DNA of 64,000 nt from CAYRUD01 sp964427425 (GTDB lineage Bacteria; Chlamydiota; Chlamydiia; Chlamydiales; FEN-1388). The stretch covers positions 186,001 to 250,000 of the forward strand of contig CAYRUD010000012.1 of NCBI GenBank assembly GCA_964427425.1, written 5' to 3'. The notes below the pieces were generated by a model, which made no database searches, was not told the origin of the DNA, and was given only the letters and a program-made list of their open reading frames with translations. The position numbers were made by a program, and so were the translations under genes. Of this stretch, positions 36,258 to 45,555 are shown piece by piece (the stretch's first letter is position 1; every line of letters starts with the position of its first letter).

Positions 36258-37952
36258 ATGTTACAGCAATACGAAGAGTTCTCCCCAGAACAAGAAGCAT
36301 TGCTTGATAAGTATGTGACAAATACGAAAGGTTCTATTTTCGTGCTAAGAAATCTGCCTGAAGTTATCAAGGGCGCTCTCTTTTCTCGATACTCGCGCTC
36401 AACTTTAGGTCTTAGATCTTTATTGCTGAGAGAGTTCATTCAAAATCCTGAGGAGACCGGCTTCGCATCTATTGTCGGCGATCAATCGAAGACAGGACAG
36501 GCAGCTTCTCATACTGATACATCAGAGCAGCTTCTTGCTATCAAGAAAGCTCAGAATTTCTACGATCGTATTCTCGATGGTTATGGCGATGATTCCATCG
36601 GTGAATTAGGTGGCGCACACCTCGCTGTAGAGAATATATCGATGCTCGCTGCCAAGGCTATAGAAGATTGCCGTATCGGTGGATCGCCTCTTGAAAAATC
36701 AACGCGATATATTTACTTCGATCAGAAAGTCAATGGCGAGTATCTCTTTTATAAAGAGCCCGTCCTGATGACCTCTGCATGGAAGTCATTGTACTTATCA
36801 ACCTGTAATATGCTTTTTGATACATACTCAAAGCTCATTCCTCCATTGACAACATTTATGGAGGAGAGATTTCCCAAAGAAGAGAATGTTTCTAAGAGTG
36901 CATATACGGCAGCGATCCGCGCTAAAGTCTTGGACTGCCTTCGAGGCCTGCTTCCTGCTTCGACTCTGACGAATATGGGCGTTTTTGGAAATGGACGTTT
37001 CTTCGAGAGCCTTCTCCATAAGCTCCATTGCGATAATTTAGCTGAGCTTCAGGAGATTGGACGTCAATCATATGAAGAATTAGCTAAAGTAATTCCATCA
37101 TTTGTCCGAAGGGGTGATCCTCAACATAAGCATCACCAATCATTCGCTTCCTATCGAGAAAGTGTCGAGCAAGAGATACGAGCTTTCGCAAGCGAGTTCA
37201 ATCTCTCTCCAACTCCAAAGCAGTATATAGAGAGCTTAGGAAGATCCCACGGGCCTATTGGGCCACAAGTAACATTGGTTGAGTATGATGAGAAAGCGCC
37301 TCAAAAGACAGTGACTGCTCTCTTGTATGGCCAAAGTCTTCTTTCGTGGCAAGAGATTGAATCGAAAGTTGATTCACTAAGCCGCGATGAGTTAAGCCGC
37401 CTTTTTGATTCGGTCTGCCAGCCTCGTGAGCATAGACGCCATAAGTCTCCAAGAGGCCTCGAGCACGGATTCGCGACATTTGAAGTTGTTGCGGACTTTG
37501 GAGCGTTTAGAGACCTTCAACGGCATAGAATGTTAACACAAGAAAGACAGCTCCTTACTTGCTCTTTGGGATATTATATGCCACAAGAGCTTATTGAGAG
37601 CGGCCTCGATGGTGCGTATATGCAAGCCATGGATCAAGCGCGAGAAGCTTATAAGACAATCGCTGAAGAGTTGCCAGAAGAAGCTCAGTATGTGGTCCCA
37701 ATGGCCTATAATATTCGTTGGCATATCAAGATCAACGTTCGTGGTCTTCAGTGGTTGACAGAACTTCGATCACAAGCGGCCGGACATCCAGTTTACCGAT
37801 ATGTAGCTCAAGAGATGGCTCGCTCTTTAATCCAAAGAGAGCCTTTGTTTGAGCGCTTCTTTAGGTATGTCGATTACCAAGGACATGATATCGGGCGACT
37901 GCAACAGGAAATTCGCTCTGAGAAGAAGCGACAAGCATTAGCTCAAGAGTAA
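36258..37952 (+). CDS. thyX: flavin-dependent thymidylate synthase, double-length form
   Basis: ThyX makes dTMP from dUMP using FAD and methylene-tetrahydrofolate. The C-terminal half has the ThyX motif FRDLQRHRMLTQERQLLTCS (about residues 415-434), a variant of RHRxxSxNExS with Gln-Glu-Arg-Gln in place of the usual residues. The substrate-binding QAAGHPVYR region lies near residue 515. At 564 residues it is about twice the size of a normal ThyX. The N-terminal half has its own ThyX-like segment (GGAHLAVENISML, then EKSTRYIYFD), suggesting an internal duplication with one degenerate copy. Long forms of this type are known in chlamydiae. A terminator follows. Confidence 0.9.
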   Translation: MLQQYEEFSPEQEALLDKYVTNTKGSIFVLRNLPEVIKGALFSRYSRSTLGLRSLLLREFIQNPEETGFASIVGDQSKTGQAASHTDTSEQLLAIKKAQNFYDRILDGYGDDSIGELGGAHLAVENISMLAAKAIEDCRIGGSPLEKSTRYIYFDQKVNGEYLFYKEPVLMTSAWKSLYLSTCNMLFDTYSKLIPPLTTFMEERFPKEENVSKSAYTAAIRAKVLDCLRGLLPASTLTNMGVFGNGRFFESLLHKLHCDNLAELQEIGRQSYEELAKVIPSFVRRGDPQHKHHQSFASYRESVEQEIRAFASEFNLSPTPKQYIESLGRSHGPIGPQVTLVEYDEKAPQKTVTALLYGQSLLSWQEIESKVDSLSRDELSRLFDSVCQPREHRRHKSPRGLEHGFATFEVVADFGAFRDLQRHRMLTQERQLLTCSLGYYMPQELIESGLDGAYMQAMDQAREAYKTIAEELPEEAQYVVPMAYNIRWHIKINVRGLQWLTELRSQAAGHPVYRYVAQEMARSLIQREPLFERFFRYVDYQGHDIGRLQQEIRSEKKRQALAQE

Positions 37953-37969
37953 GCGAAAAGAAGAATAAA

Positions 37970-38006
37970 ACCCTTTCTTTCATCTCGAAGGAAAGGGTGC
38001 TTTTTT
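37970..38006 (+). terminator. Rho-independent terminator of thyX
   Basis: A 12-bp stem (ACCCTTTCTTTC / GAAGGAAAGGGT, one G-T pair; 37970-37981 with 37987-37998) and 5-base loop is followed by GCTTTTTTC. Confidence 0.88.
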
Positions 38007-38104
38007 CATTATTATGCTTCTTGATTCTAAACAGTTTATTGAAAATTTAAAGCTGACTACGTTATACTTTTTTCTTATTTAAACTATTAAAGAGAGTAGA
38101 TACC

Positions 38105-38227
38105 GTGAATACATGTTATAACGCGTATCCATGCTATTATCTTGTGGCGGGATGTCGATCGAACACTTCATCACTTTCCTATTCTAATTCTCTCTTCTCT
38201 CTCTCTTTCTTTTCTTTCTGGCGTTGA
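38105..38227 (+). CDS. possible Tyr-rich leader peptide
   Basis: A 40-codon frame starts at GTG 38105, 9 bases after AGAGAG. It reads MNTCYNAYPCYYLVAGCRS at its start: four Tyr codons, all TAT, in the first twelve. It then enters a Ser/Phe/Leu-rich tract encoded by the pyrimidine run and ends ...FFSFWR. It lies 230 bases upstream of an aromatic amino acid permease operon. A role as an attenuator leader is a guess; no clear alternative terminator is visible after it. Confidence 0.25.
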   Translation: MNTCYNAYPCYYLVAGCRSNTSSLSYSNSLFSLSFFSFWR

Positions 38228-38354
38228 TGCCAGCACTCTTACTCTCGCTTATTTGATCTTAGTCTCTCTTTTGTAATCTCTTCTCTTTCTATCTTTCTTT
38301 CGTCTGAATAAGAAAGAAAAAAGCTTAAAAGAAAGCAGTAGAAGAGGAAAATGG

Positions 38355-38432
38355 ATGAGAGCTTATGTAGTACTTTCAGATGCTGAGAGTTTTGTAGACT
38401 CAGCCGAAAGGATGGTAGACAAATGGAAATAG
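38355..38432 (+). CDS. possible short upstream open reading frame
   Basis: A 25-codon frame (MRAYVVLSDAESFVDSAERM then VDKWK) is preceded by GAGG seven to ten bases before its ATG and ends 28 bases before the permease start. It has one Tyr and one Trp codon. It may couple translation to the permease or be chance. Confidence 0.25.
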   Translation: MRAYVVLSDAESFVDSAERMVDKWK

Positions 38433-38460
38433 TTTTGTAATTGAGGAGAAAATAACGACA

Positions 38461-39714
38461 GTGTCACGACTATTTGGATCAAGCCTACTCATTGCAGGGT
38501 GTTGCATTGGCGCAGGTATGTTAGGAATGCCTGTTATATCAGGACCGTTTGGGTTCTTTCCCACTGTGGCGATGTTTGCCATAGGCTTTACCTACATGCT
38601 TGTTTCAGGATTTGCTCTTACTGACCTTCTCGTTGATGCAGCTCATCGAGGCGAAAAGCATATCCATCTCTTATCCTTGAGTGAAAGTATCCTGGGAAAA
38701 CCAGGCAGAACTGTAACTTGGATCCTCTTTGGTTTTCTCTTTTATGCTGTGCTAACAGCTTATACAATAGGAACTGCTCGGCTTATTCAAGAGATGTCTG
38801 GATTAGTGCTTCCCGCATCTTTTCAACTCTCACAGAATACTGCAGCTCTCCTTACGGTTGCTGTTACAGCACTTATTATCAGTAGAAAAGTAGGATTCGT
38901 TGACATTATCAATAGATGGTGTCTTCTAGGATTAGTATCTGTTTACGTTTGCCTCGTGGTTATTGCATCAACAGAATTTGAAACTGTAAGAGTCTTTCGT
39001 GCATACTGGGGAGTGCCACTATTTACAACCCTTCCAGTTATAGTCTTTTCATTTGGCTACCATAATCTATTACCTACAATCGCATCATATTTGGACTATG
39101 ATAGGGGACGTATTAAGAAAGCTATCGCTCTGGGAATCGCCATCCCACTTATCGTCTATATCGTGTGGGAGCTCATCATTTTTGGTGTAGTGCCTTTTTC
39201 AACCCATGCTGAATGGACTCGGTTTATTCAATCTGGAGAGATGATTACTGCGGTTGTCTATGAATCAGTAAAGATCCCAGCATTCATTGATATGACACGG
39301 CTTTTTGCATTTTTCGCAATCATCACGTCCTATGTGACAGTTGGTATGAGCATGGCTGATTTCTTGAGAGATGGGCTTTCACGCCAAGAGAAGTTATATC
39401 AAACCTCTGGCTTGAAGAAGAGTCATGGAAAGCAGCTCCAATATGTTCTTCTAGCACTTCTTCCTCCGTATATTGTAGGTCTCATAGATCCTACCATGTT
39501 CTTATCCGCGTTGAGCTACTCGGGAGGGGTGATTGCTATGCTCTTATTCGGTATACTTCCGGCATTGCTCTTTATGGTAAGGCCTCCTGTATCTGAAGAA
39601 GGGAATTCATCTCAGAAAAGAATGGTGAGAAACCTATTTCTGATTGCGGGGGCCCTTTTTATCATGGCGATAGAGATCGGACAGAGAATTGGATTAAAGA
39701 TCGCTCATCCATAA
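38461..39714 (+). CDS. aromatic amino acid permease (TyrP/Mtr family), copy 1
   Basis: This hydroxy/aromatic amino acid permease brings Tyr or Trp across the inner membrane by proton symport. The 417-residue protein has eleven or so hydrophobic helices and begins MSRLFGSSLLIAGCCIGAGMLGMPV, the family's conserved first helix (IAG..IGAGML..P). The conserved helix with FSFGYHNLLPTIASYLDYD matches TyrP/TnaB/Mtr. The start is GTG 38461; GAGGAG is 12 bases before it, longer than usual spacing. It is followed 32 bases later by a paralogue and then trpS. Tandem TyrP-type genes also occur in Chlamydiaceae. Whether Tyr or Trp is carried cannot be told. Confidence 0.93.
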   Translation: MSRLFGSSLLIAGCCIGAGMLGMPVISGPFGFFPTVAMFAIGFTYMLVSGFALTDLLVDAAHRGEKHIHLLSLSESILGKPGRTVTWILFGFLFYAVLTAYTIGTARLIQEMSGLVLPASFQLSQNTAALLTVAVTALIISRKVGFVDIINRWCLLGLVSVYVCLVVIASTEFETVRVFRAYWGVPLFTTLPVIVFSFGYHNLLPTIASYLDYDRGRIKKAIALGIAIPLIVYIVWELIIFGVVPFSTHAEWTRFIQSGEMITAVVYESVKIPAFIDMTRLFAFFAIITSYVTVGMSMADFLRDGLSRQEKLYQTSGLKKSHGKQLQYVLLALLPPYIVGLIDPTMFLSALSYSGGVIAMLLFGILPALLFMVRPPVSEEGNSSQKRMVRNLFLIAGALFIMAIEIGQRIGLKIAHP

Positions 39715-39746
39715 AAATAAGTATAAGGATTTGAGAGTTCATACAT

Positions 39747-41039
39747 ATGACTGAGATTTCGTCATCGGCAACACGCCTTAATTGCGATGGTGCTTTAGAT
39801 ATGAAGAAGATATCGAATAAACGTCTCATGGGAGCTACATGTATTGTAGCGGGAACTGCTATTGGCGCTGCGATGCTAGCTCTTCCTGTTTCAATGGGAA
39901 GGGCAGGATTTGTGCCATCAGTTGTGACATTTCTCTTGTCTTGGGCTTTTATGCTCTATCCCGCACTTTTATTACTCGAGCTCTGTCTTCGTTTTCGCAA
40001 CGAGACCAACATCATCTCTCTTGCTACAAAGACGCTTGGTGGTAAAGTTGGAACATGGATCGCATCTTTGGCCTATATATGTCTTCTCTATGCTTTGATG
40101 ACCGCGTATATTGCCGCCCTCTCATCATTAGCTCAGGGAGCTATCAAAGGATTAGTCCCAATTGAGATCCCGTCAGGCGTGATAGCAGTTTTATTGATGC
40201 TTTTTTTATCGTTTCTCTTCTCAAAAGGCGTTGGAATTCTCGATCAAATCAATAGAATATTCTCTATTGGGCTTCTTGTTACATTCGTTGCTGTTATTGC
40301 CTCTTCGTTATCGTATAGCGTTCCCGAAAGGTTAACAGAAGTTCGATGGAGTTATCTTCTTCCATCTCTTTCAATCGGCTTTACTTCATTCGGCTTTCAT
40401 GTCGTTATACCTACACTTTCTACCTATTTAGAATATGATGCAAAGCCGCTTCGTAAAGCGATTGTTTTGGGAAGCGTTATGCCTTTGGTTGCGTATATCA
40501 TCTGGCAGGCTGCATGCTTAAGTTCCGCTCCTCTCACAGGAAGCGAAATGTCAATTGATGGAGCGTATGAAAGGGGTGTAAGCGGAGCGAAGCTCTTAGG
40601 GGAAATCTATATGAATCCTTTATTAGTGGCATTTGCTGACGGCTTTGCAGTCACTGCTATCGTGACCTCTTTCATAGGAGTCTCTTTAAGTATTGTCGAC
40701 TTTATTAAAGATGGGATTTCGAAGTATGTTGGAAAGAAATCTCTAAATGTTATCCTGCTTTTAGCCTTCATACCACCAGTTTGGTTTTCTACAACCTCTC
40801 CACAAGTCTTTTTCAAAGCGTTAGACGTTGCTGGAATTTTCGGTGTTGTGCTCTTGCTTGGGCTTTTGCCTGCATGTATGGTTTGGTCATATCGATATAG
40901 TGCTTCTTGTGCAAAAGATCGCATGGTGCGCTCAGACGAAAATGGCTACAGGGCACCTGGAGGGAAGAAAACACTCATTATCTATGGTGTGTTCTCCTTG
41001 GGTATTATCCTCTTTGAGATCCTCAGATTATGCTCGTGA
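39747..41039 (+). CDS. aromatic amino acid permease (TyrP/Mtr family), copy 2
   Basis: This is a second aromatic amino acid transporter, paralogous to the preceding gene. After a polar N-terminal stretch it has KRLMGATCIVAGTAIGAAMLALP (the conserved first helix), GFTSFGFHVVIPTLSTYLEYD (the conserved middle helix) and about eleven membrane segments in 430 residues. An internal ATG at 39801 (MKKISNKRLMG) is an alternative start that would remove 18 polar residues. Two non-identical copies suggest different preference for Tyr and Trp. Gaps of 32 and 37 bases to its neighbours indicate one operon with copy 1 and trpS. Confidence 0.93.
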   Translation: MTEISSSATRLNCDGALDMKKISNKRLMGATCIVAGTAIGAAMLALPVSMGRAGFVPSVVTFLLSWAFMLYPALLLLELCLRFRNETNIISLATKTLGGKVGTWIASLAYICLLYALMTAYIAALSSLAQGAIKGLVPIEIPSGVIAVLLMLFLSFLFSKGVGILDQINRIFSIGLLVTFVAVIASSLSYSVPERLTEVRWSYLLPSLSIGFTSFGFHVVIPTLSTYLEYDAKPLRKAIVLGSVMPLVAYIIWQAACLSSAPLTGSEMSIDGAYERGVSGAKLLGEIYMNPLLVAFADGFAVTAIVTSFIGVSLSIVDFIKDGISKYVGKKSLNVILLLAFIPPVWFSTTSPQVFFKALDVAGIFGVVLLLGLLPACMVWSYRYSASCAKDRMVRSDENGYRAPGGKKTLIIYGVFSLGIILFEILRLCS

Positions 41040-41076
41040 GAAGTAGAGATTACGAAACAAGAAGAGTGACTTTGTT

Positions 41077-42195
41077 ATGACAAATGATCAAGTGCGTGTA
41101 CATAATGGGGAGAGATCAAATCAATCCTCTCCTGTAGAAAAAAAGAGAATATTAACAGGCGACAGGCCTACTGGAAAGCTGCACTTAGGCCACTGGGTTG
41201 GATCGCTGCAGAATCGCTTGAAGTTTCAAGATCAGTTTGATTGCTACTTTATTATCGCGGATCTACACGTCTTGACAACGAAGCGTGAGAAGCAAGATAT
41301 CCTCGACACCCGCGAGAACATACGAGAGATGGTTCTCGATTATTTAAGCGTTGGGATTGATCCTGAGAAGTCGACCATCTTTTTGCAGTCAGCGATTCCC
41401 GCAATTTCCGAGCTCAATCTCTTTTTTGAAATGATGATCGGCCTCAATCGACTCCAAGGGCTTCCTAGCTTAAAAGAGATGGCAAAAAATGCGAAAATGG
41501 ATGAAGAGAGCATCCCCTTCGGTTTGATTGGATATCCTGTTCTTCAGACTGCGGATATTGCGGCTCCAAAAGCGCACCTCGTACCGGTTGGAAAGGATAA
41601 TGAAGCCCATGTAGAGCTTTGCCGAGATATCTTAAGAAAGTTTAATATGACGTATGGCGAAGTGTTCACACTTCCCGAGGTCTACTTAAGCGAGACACCA
41701 TCTCTTATTGGAACAGATGGTCAGGGTAAGATGAGTAAATCGGCAAACAATACTATTATGCTCTCTGACGATGCGGAGACTGTCGAGAAGAAAGTGCGTG
41801 GTATGTATACCGATCCTAATAGAGTCCATGCTCATATCCCAGGCAAAGTTGAGGGCAACCCTGTTTTCATCTACCATGATATCTTTAACCCTCATAAAGA
41901 CGAAGTAGAGTATTTTAAGACAAAATACCGCCAAGGCGATATTGGAGATGTTGAGATTAAATCATCGCTTGCGCGCGCGATCAACCAATTCTTAGCTCCA
42001 ATTCGTGAGAGAAGAAAAGAAATTGAAAGTCGAAAAGGTTATGTAGAATCTGTTATCTATGAAGGCACCCTTCGAATGAATGAGGTTGCTGACCGTACTC
42101 TGAAAGAAGTAAAGAGCGCGATGGGTATCTCTGGAACGTGGAATAAGATATCCAGGGTCGCTCGTGAGCGTGAAAAAGCACTTTCATCGATATGA
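41077..42195 (+). CDS. trpS: tryptophanyl-tRNA synthetase
   Basis: This class I aminoacyl-tRNA synthetase charges tRNA-Trp. The signature TGDRPTGKLHLGHWVGSL (HIGH motif as HLGH, about residues 26-43), the dimer-type TADIAAPKAHLVPVGKDNEAH and the KMSKS loop GKMSKSANNTI are clear. It is 372 residues, with an N-terminal extension of about 20 polar residues before the core. It follows two aromatic amino acid permeases, so uptake and use of the same amino acid are linked in one transcription unit. A terminator hairpin follows, before uvrB. Confidence 0.96.
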   Translation: MTNDQVRVHNGERSNQSSPVEKKRILTGDRPTGKLHLGHWVGSLQNRLKFQDQFDCYFIIADLHVLTTKREKQDILDTRENIREMVLDYLSVGIDPEKSTIFLQSAIPAISELNLFFEMMIGLNRLQGLPSLKEMAKNAKMDEESIPFGLIGYPVLQTADIAAPKAHLVPVGKDNEAHVELCRDILRKFNMTYGEVFTLPEVYLSETPSLIGTDGQGKMSKSANNTIMLSDDAETVEKKVRGMYTDPNRVHAHIPGKVEGNPVFIYHDIFNPHKDEVEYFKTKYRQGDIGDVEIKSSLARAINQFLAPIRERRKEIESRKGYVESVIYEGTLRMNEVADRTLKEVKSAMGISGTWNKISRVAREREKALSSI

Positions 42196-42205
42196 GGCAA
42201 TTGAG

Positions 42206-42230
42206 TCGCCCTTTTTAAGGGCGATTTATT
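42206..42230 (+). terminator. terminator after trpS
   Basis: An 8-bp stem (TCGCCCTT / AAGGGCGA, 42206-42213 with 42217-42224) with a 3-base loop is followed by TTTATTC. It lies between trpS and uvrB, so uvrB may have partly separate expression. Confidence 0.7.
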
Positions 42231-42260
42231 CTTGGAATTTAGGAAAGGCTTTGGAATACG

Positions 42261-44348
42261 ATGACATACACTCCTGTAAATGACACATTCCAGCTAGAAA
42301 CTCCTTTTCAGCCATGTGGCGATCAGCCTGAGGCTATTGACCGATTGGTTGATGGCATACTCAAAGGACAGAGGGCTCAGGTGCTGCTGGGTGTTACTGG
42401 TTCTGGAAAGACATTTACCATGGCAAATGTGATCCAGAGAGTCCAAAAGCCTACCTTGATCATCGCCCACAATAAGACATTGGCCGCTCAGCTCTATCAA
42501 GAGTTTCGTGAATTCTTTCCGCACAATGCCGTTGAGTACTTTGTCTCCTATTACGATTATTATCAGCCTGAAGCGTACATCCCAAGGACAGATACCTACA
42601 TTGAGAAAGATTTCGCTATCAACGATCGGATCGATAAGATGCGTCTTAGCGCGACAAGGTCTCTTCTTGAGCGTCGTGATGTTATTATTGTCGCCTCAGT
42701 CTCTTGTATCTATGGTTTAGGCTCCCCAGAGTTCTATCGACAGATGAACTTATCTCTCAAAGTAGGCGATGAGAGAAAGCGCGACGATATTCTCTTGCAG
42801 CTTGTTGAGATGCAGTATAAGCGAAACGACTTTGATTTTACGCGAGCGACCTTTCGCTCTCGGGGAGATGTGCTCGATATCTTTCCCGCTTATGAAGAGG
42901 ATGTAGCAATTCGAATTGAATTCTTTGGCGATGAAGTTGAAGCGATTTCCACGTTTGATCCGTTGACGGGGAAAAAAAGAGATAAGCTTAATCAGATCAC
43001 TATCTATGCAAGTTCTCACTATGTAACGCCAGAAGATGTTCGAGATCAAGCTTTAAGCTCTATTCGGGCAGAGTTTCAAGAGCGTTATGAGCGATTCATG
43101 CAGGACAATAAGCTTGTTGAAGCTCAGCGTCTAAAAGAGCGTGTTCAATATGATATCGAGATGATTAAGGAAGTTGGCTTCTGTAAGGGGATTGAAAACT
43201 ACTCACGACATTTTAGTAGCAGAGCACCTGGTGACCCTCCTCCTTGTTTAATCGATTACTTTCCTGAGGATTATCTTCTCATTATAGATGAGTCTCACCA
43301 GACATTGCCTCAGCTCGGAGCTATGTGTAATGGCGATAAAGCTCGAAAGACTTCCCTTGTGGAATACGGTTTTCGCCTCCCTTCCGCGTATGACAATAGA
43401 CCTCTCGCATTCGATGAAGTAACGCGTCGCATCAATCAGGCAGTCTACGTGTCAGCAACTCCAGCTCAGTGGGAAGTCAAAGAAGCGGGAGGAGAGATTA
43501 TTGAGCAAGTTATTCGCCCTACTGGACTTTTAGACCCAGTCATCGAGATTAGACCATCTTCATCACAGGTCGACGATGTATTAGAGGAGATTCGAAAAGA
43601 GACCGGGCTCGGTGGAAAAGTCTTGGTAACCACTCTTACAAAAAGGCTTTCAGAGGAGCTGTCAAAATATTTGAGCGAGCTTCAAGTAAAGGCAAGATAT
43701 CTTCACTCTGACATCGACGTGATTGAGCGATTGAAGATCATCCATGATTTACGAAACGGAGTCTTTGATGTCTTGATTGGAATCAACCTTCTTCGAGAAG
43801 GGCTTGATATTCCTGAGGTATCTCTTGTCGCGATCCTTGATGCTGATAAAGAGGGTTTTTTGAGATCAGAGACATCACTTATCCAGATATGTGGAAGAGC
43901 TGCTCGCAATGCTAAGGGACGGGTCATCATGTATGCTGATACGATGACAAAATCTATTAAGAAAACGGTCGAAGTGACTGAGAAGAGAAGAGAAAAACAA
44001 AAGGCGTATAACGAGGCTCATGGAATTACGCCACGAACGGTAATTCGTAAAAAAGCGCTCCTCGAAATGGCTCAAGAAGATGATGTCTCTTCGAAGAAAA
44101 CTAAAGGTGATGCGTCGAGAAAGAACCAAATAGGTAAGATTGTCGGGCAATTCCAGCTTCCATCTGGAGCGGACTTGGAAGACGAGCTCTATGATCTAGA
44201 TACCTTACGAAGATCCATCAAAGAGTGGGAAGAGAAGATGCGCTCTTTCGCGAAAGAGCTCAAGTTCGAGGATGCTGCTTTTGCTCGGGACACCTTAAGA
44301 AGGCTGCAAGAGCTTGAGATGAAGTGGGTCGACCTTCTTGATGAATAA
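42261..44348 (+). CDS. uvrB: excinuclease ABC subunit B
   Basis: UvrB is the damage-verifying helicase-like subunit of nucleotide excision repair. The 695-residue protein has Walker A LLGVTGSGKTFTMANV, the beta-hairpin region YYDYYQPEAYIPRTDTYIEKD, the DEAD-like IIDESH, motif V and VI sequences (INLLREGLDIPEVSLVAILDADKEGFLR, QICGRAARNAKG) and a C-terminal UVR motif (EEKMRSFAKELKFEDAAFARDTLRRLQ) for UvrC binding. The start at 42261 is preceded by AGGAAAGG. In Chlamydiaceae trpS, uvrB and eno are neighbours; here trpS-uvrB is kept and eno has moved. Confidence 0.98.
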   Translation: MTYTPVNDTFQLETPFQPCGDQPEAIDRLVDGILKGQRAQVLLGVTGSGKTFTMANVIQRVQKPTLIIAHNKTLAAQLYQEFREFFPHNAVEYFVSYYDYYQPEAYIPRTDTYIEKDFAINDRIDKMRLSATRSLLERRDVIIVASVSCIYGLGSPEFYRQMNLSLKVGDERKRDDILLQLVEMQYKRNDFDFTRATFRSRGDVLDIFPAYEEDVAIRIEFFGDEVEAISTFDPLTGKKRDKLNQITIYASSHYVTPEDVRDQALSSIRAEFQERYERFMQDNKLVEAQRLKERVQYDIEMIKEVGFCKGIENYSRHFSSRAPGDPPPCLIDYFPEDYLLIIDESHQTLPQLGAMCNGDKARKTSLVEYGFRLPSAYDNRPLAFDEVTRRINQAVYVSATPAQWEVKEAGGEIIEQVIRPTGLLDPVIEIRPSSSQVDDVLEEIRKETGLGGKVLVTTLTKRLSEELSKYLSELQVKARYLHSDIDVIERLKIIHDLRNGVFDVLIGINLLREGLDIPEVSLVAILDADKEGFLRSETSLIQICGRAARNAKGRVIMYADTMTKSIKKTVEVTEKRREKQKAYNEAHGITPRTVIRKKALLEMAQEDDVSSKKTKGDASRKNQIGKIVGQFQLPSGADLEDELYDLDTLRRSIKEWEEKMRSFAKELKFEDAAFARDTLRRLQELEMKWVDLLDE

Positions 44349-44361
44349 CTGATAGAAGTAT

Positions 44362-45555
44362 CTACGAATGCAATTCGATAGCTCTCTCAAGTTGTCTGTC
44401 GAAGTGATTGTGATTGTTAAATTCCTTACTTAGTTGTGGAAGTATATATCCTTTTCCAATTGTGCGAGGAACAATGATGCCTAAGAAGCGCTCTGTGACA
44501 ATACCTAGAAAGTTGAGAGCTGCATTTTGCGTCAAATAATCACCTCTTCCGGAGAATGCTGTGATTTTATGCGCATTTAAGGCTATTTTGTCCTGTCCTA
44601 TATAGCGTCTCATACCAGCTCCTACCGGGCGGGAGTTAAATACAACCCCTTTTAGGCCATTTGCCAGTGCTGCACACTGAGCTAGGCCCCCTCCATGTGA
44701 GTGTCCAATCACTACAGCGTTCAAATTGTTATTTCTTGTAGATTCATCCAGAATTTGTCCTAATTTTATTGCCTCAACTCCAATTGGAGTGATTGTGCCA
44801 AGCCAATCAAGTGCCGCGTAAAGCTTATTCTTGAGTTGTATTTCTTTTTTCAGTTTAGGCGTTATTATCTCACCCTGAAGCTTGTCCTCATTGGTAAGGC
44901 CATGAAAGCATAGTGCAAGCTCATTTGTCTTTTCATTATAGGCAAGGTTAAAGAGAGCTCCAGTACCTTTATTATAAAAGCCTCCTCTATCGTCTTCTTT
45001 GAAACCGAGTTCCTGGATTTTTCTTTTGACATCGTTGAAGCAATTTTTTACCTGATTGTTAAAATAAGGTACCTTACTTGTGGAAAGATATGCTTCTACA
45101 TTTTTCTCATATCGGCCTTCTTGATTGCAGTATTGGAGTTTTGCATAGATTTGACCTTCTTGTAGTATCTTAAGCCTTTTAGCTTTTTCTAATTGATGAC
45201 GAGGCTTTATTGAGAGGTCCTTATATGAGTCTTTAATGCCCACCTTCCAATCAATCTTTATGTAGGCTTTGAGCTTTGTTATTGTTATCTCTTTAAATAC
45301 TTTTAAGCTTTTTTCCTTCATCGCCGGAGCTATCGCGGCTTTCGCACACTGTATAAGTCTGATAGGTGCTCTGATAAGATTATGAGGAATGCTTCTAGTT
45401 GAAAATGGAAGTGGCGCGGTTAATGTAATACCCGCTTTCTTAACTATATCAAGAGCTGATACAATTGCTTCATTGATTCTCTCTTTATTTATTCCGAGAT
45501 CTCTATAACATGGATATAAAAAATTATTTCTTGACGTGACTACACCAGTAGGCAT
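44362..45555 (-). CDS. lipase-like alpha/beta-hydrolase with GHSHGG motif, copy B
   Basis: This 397-residue protein has a C-terminal alpha/beta-hydrolase domain. VVIGHSHGGGLAQCAALANG (about residues 281-300) carries the nucleophile Ser286, GDYLTQNAALN gives a probable Asp339 and the His-rich end NHNHFD supplies the triad His. The pattern resembles class 3 lipases. The N-terminal 200 residues are not recognised and have no signal peptide. The C-terminal 130 residues closely match copy A (46319-47491), with shared VFNSRP.GAG, GD.LTQN.ALN and GKGYILP. A CesT-type secretion chaperone lies between the copies, all on the same strand. An effector role is inferred from this context. Confidence 0.75.
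   Translation of the reverse strand: MPTGVVTSRNNFLYPCYRDLGINKERINEAIVSALDIVKKAGITLTAPLPFSTRSIPHNLIRAPIRLIQCAKAAIAPAMKEKSLKVFKEITITKLKAYIKIDWKVGIKDSYKDLSIKPRHQLEKAKRLKILQEGQIYAKLQYCNQEGRYEKNVEAYLSTSKVPYFNNQVKNCFNDVKRKIQELGFKEDDRGGFYNKGTGALFNLAYNEKTNELALCFHGLTNEDKLQGEIITPKLKKEIQLKNKLYAALDWLGTITPIGVEAIKLGQILDESTRNNNLNAVVIGHSHGGGLAQCAALANGLKGVVFNSRPVGAGMRRYIGQDKIALNAHKITAFSGRGDYLTQNAALNFLGIVTERFLGIIVPRTIGKGYILPQLSKEFNNHNHFDRQLERAIELHS

Larger units (their letters stand above)
37953..38460. other. 508-base leader region upstream of the aromatic permease operon
   Basis: The region holds the thyX terminator (37970-38006), two short frames (38105-38227 and 38355-38432, listed separately), a pyrimidine-only tract of about 33 bases at 38189-38219 and a small hairpin CTGGCGTTGATGCCAG at 38218-38233. 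No T-box core or other known riboswitch is visible. Confidence 0.5.

Noticed and set aside
38007..38460. T-box riboswitch upstream of the permease-trpS operon
   Set aside because: No T-box core (AGGGTGG-like) or specifier-loop layout is visible, and T-boxes are not expected in this phylum.
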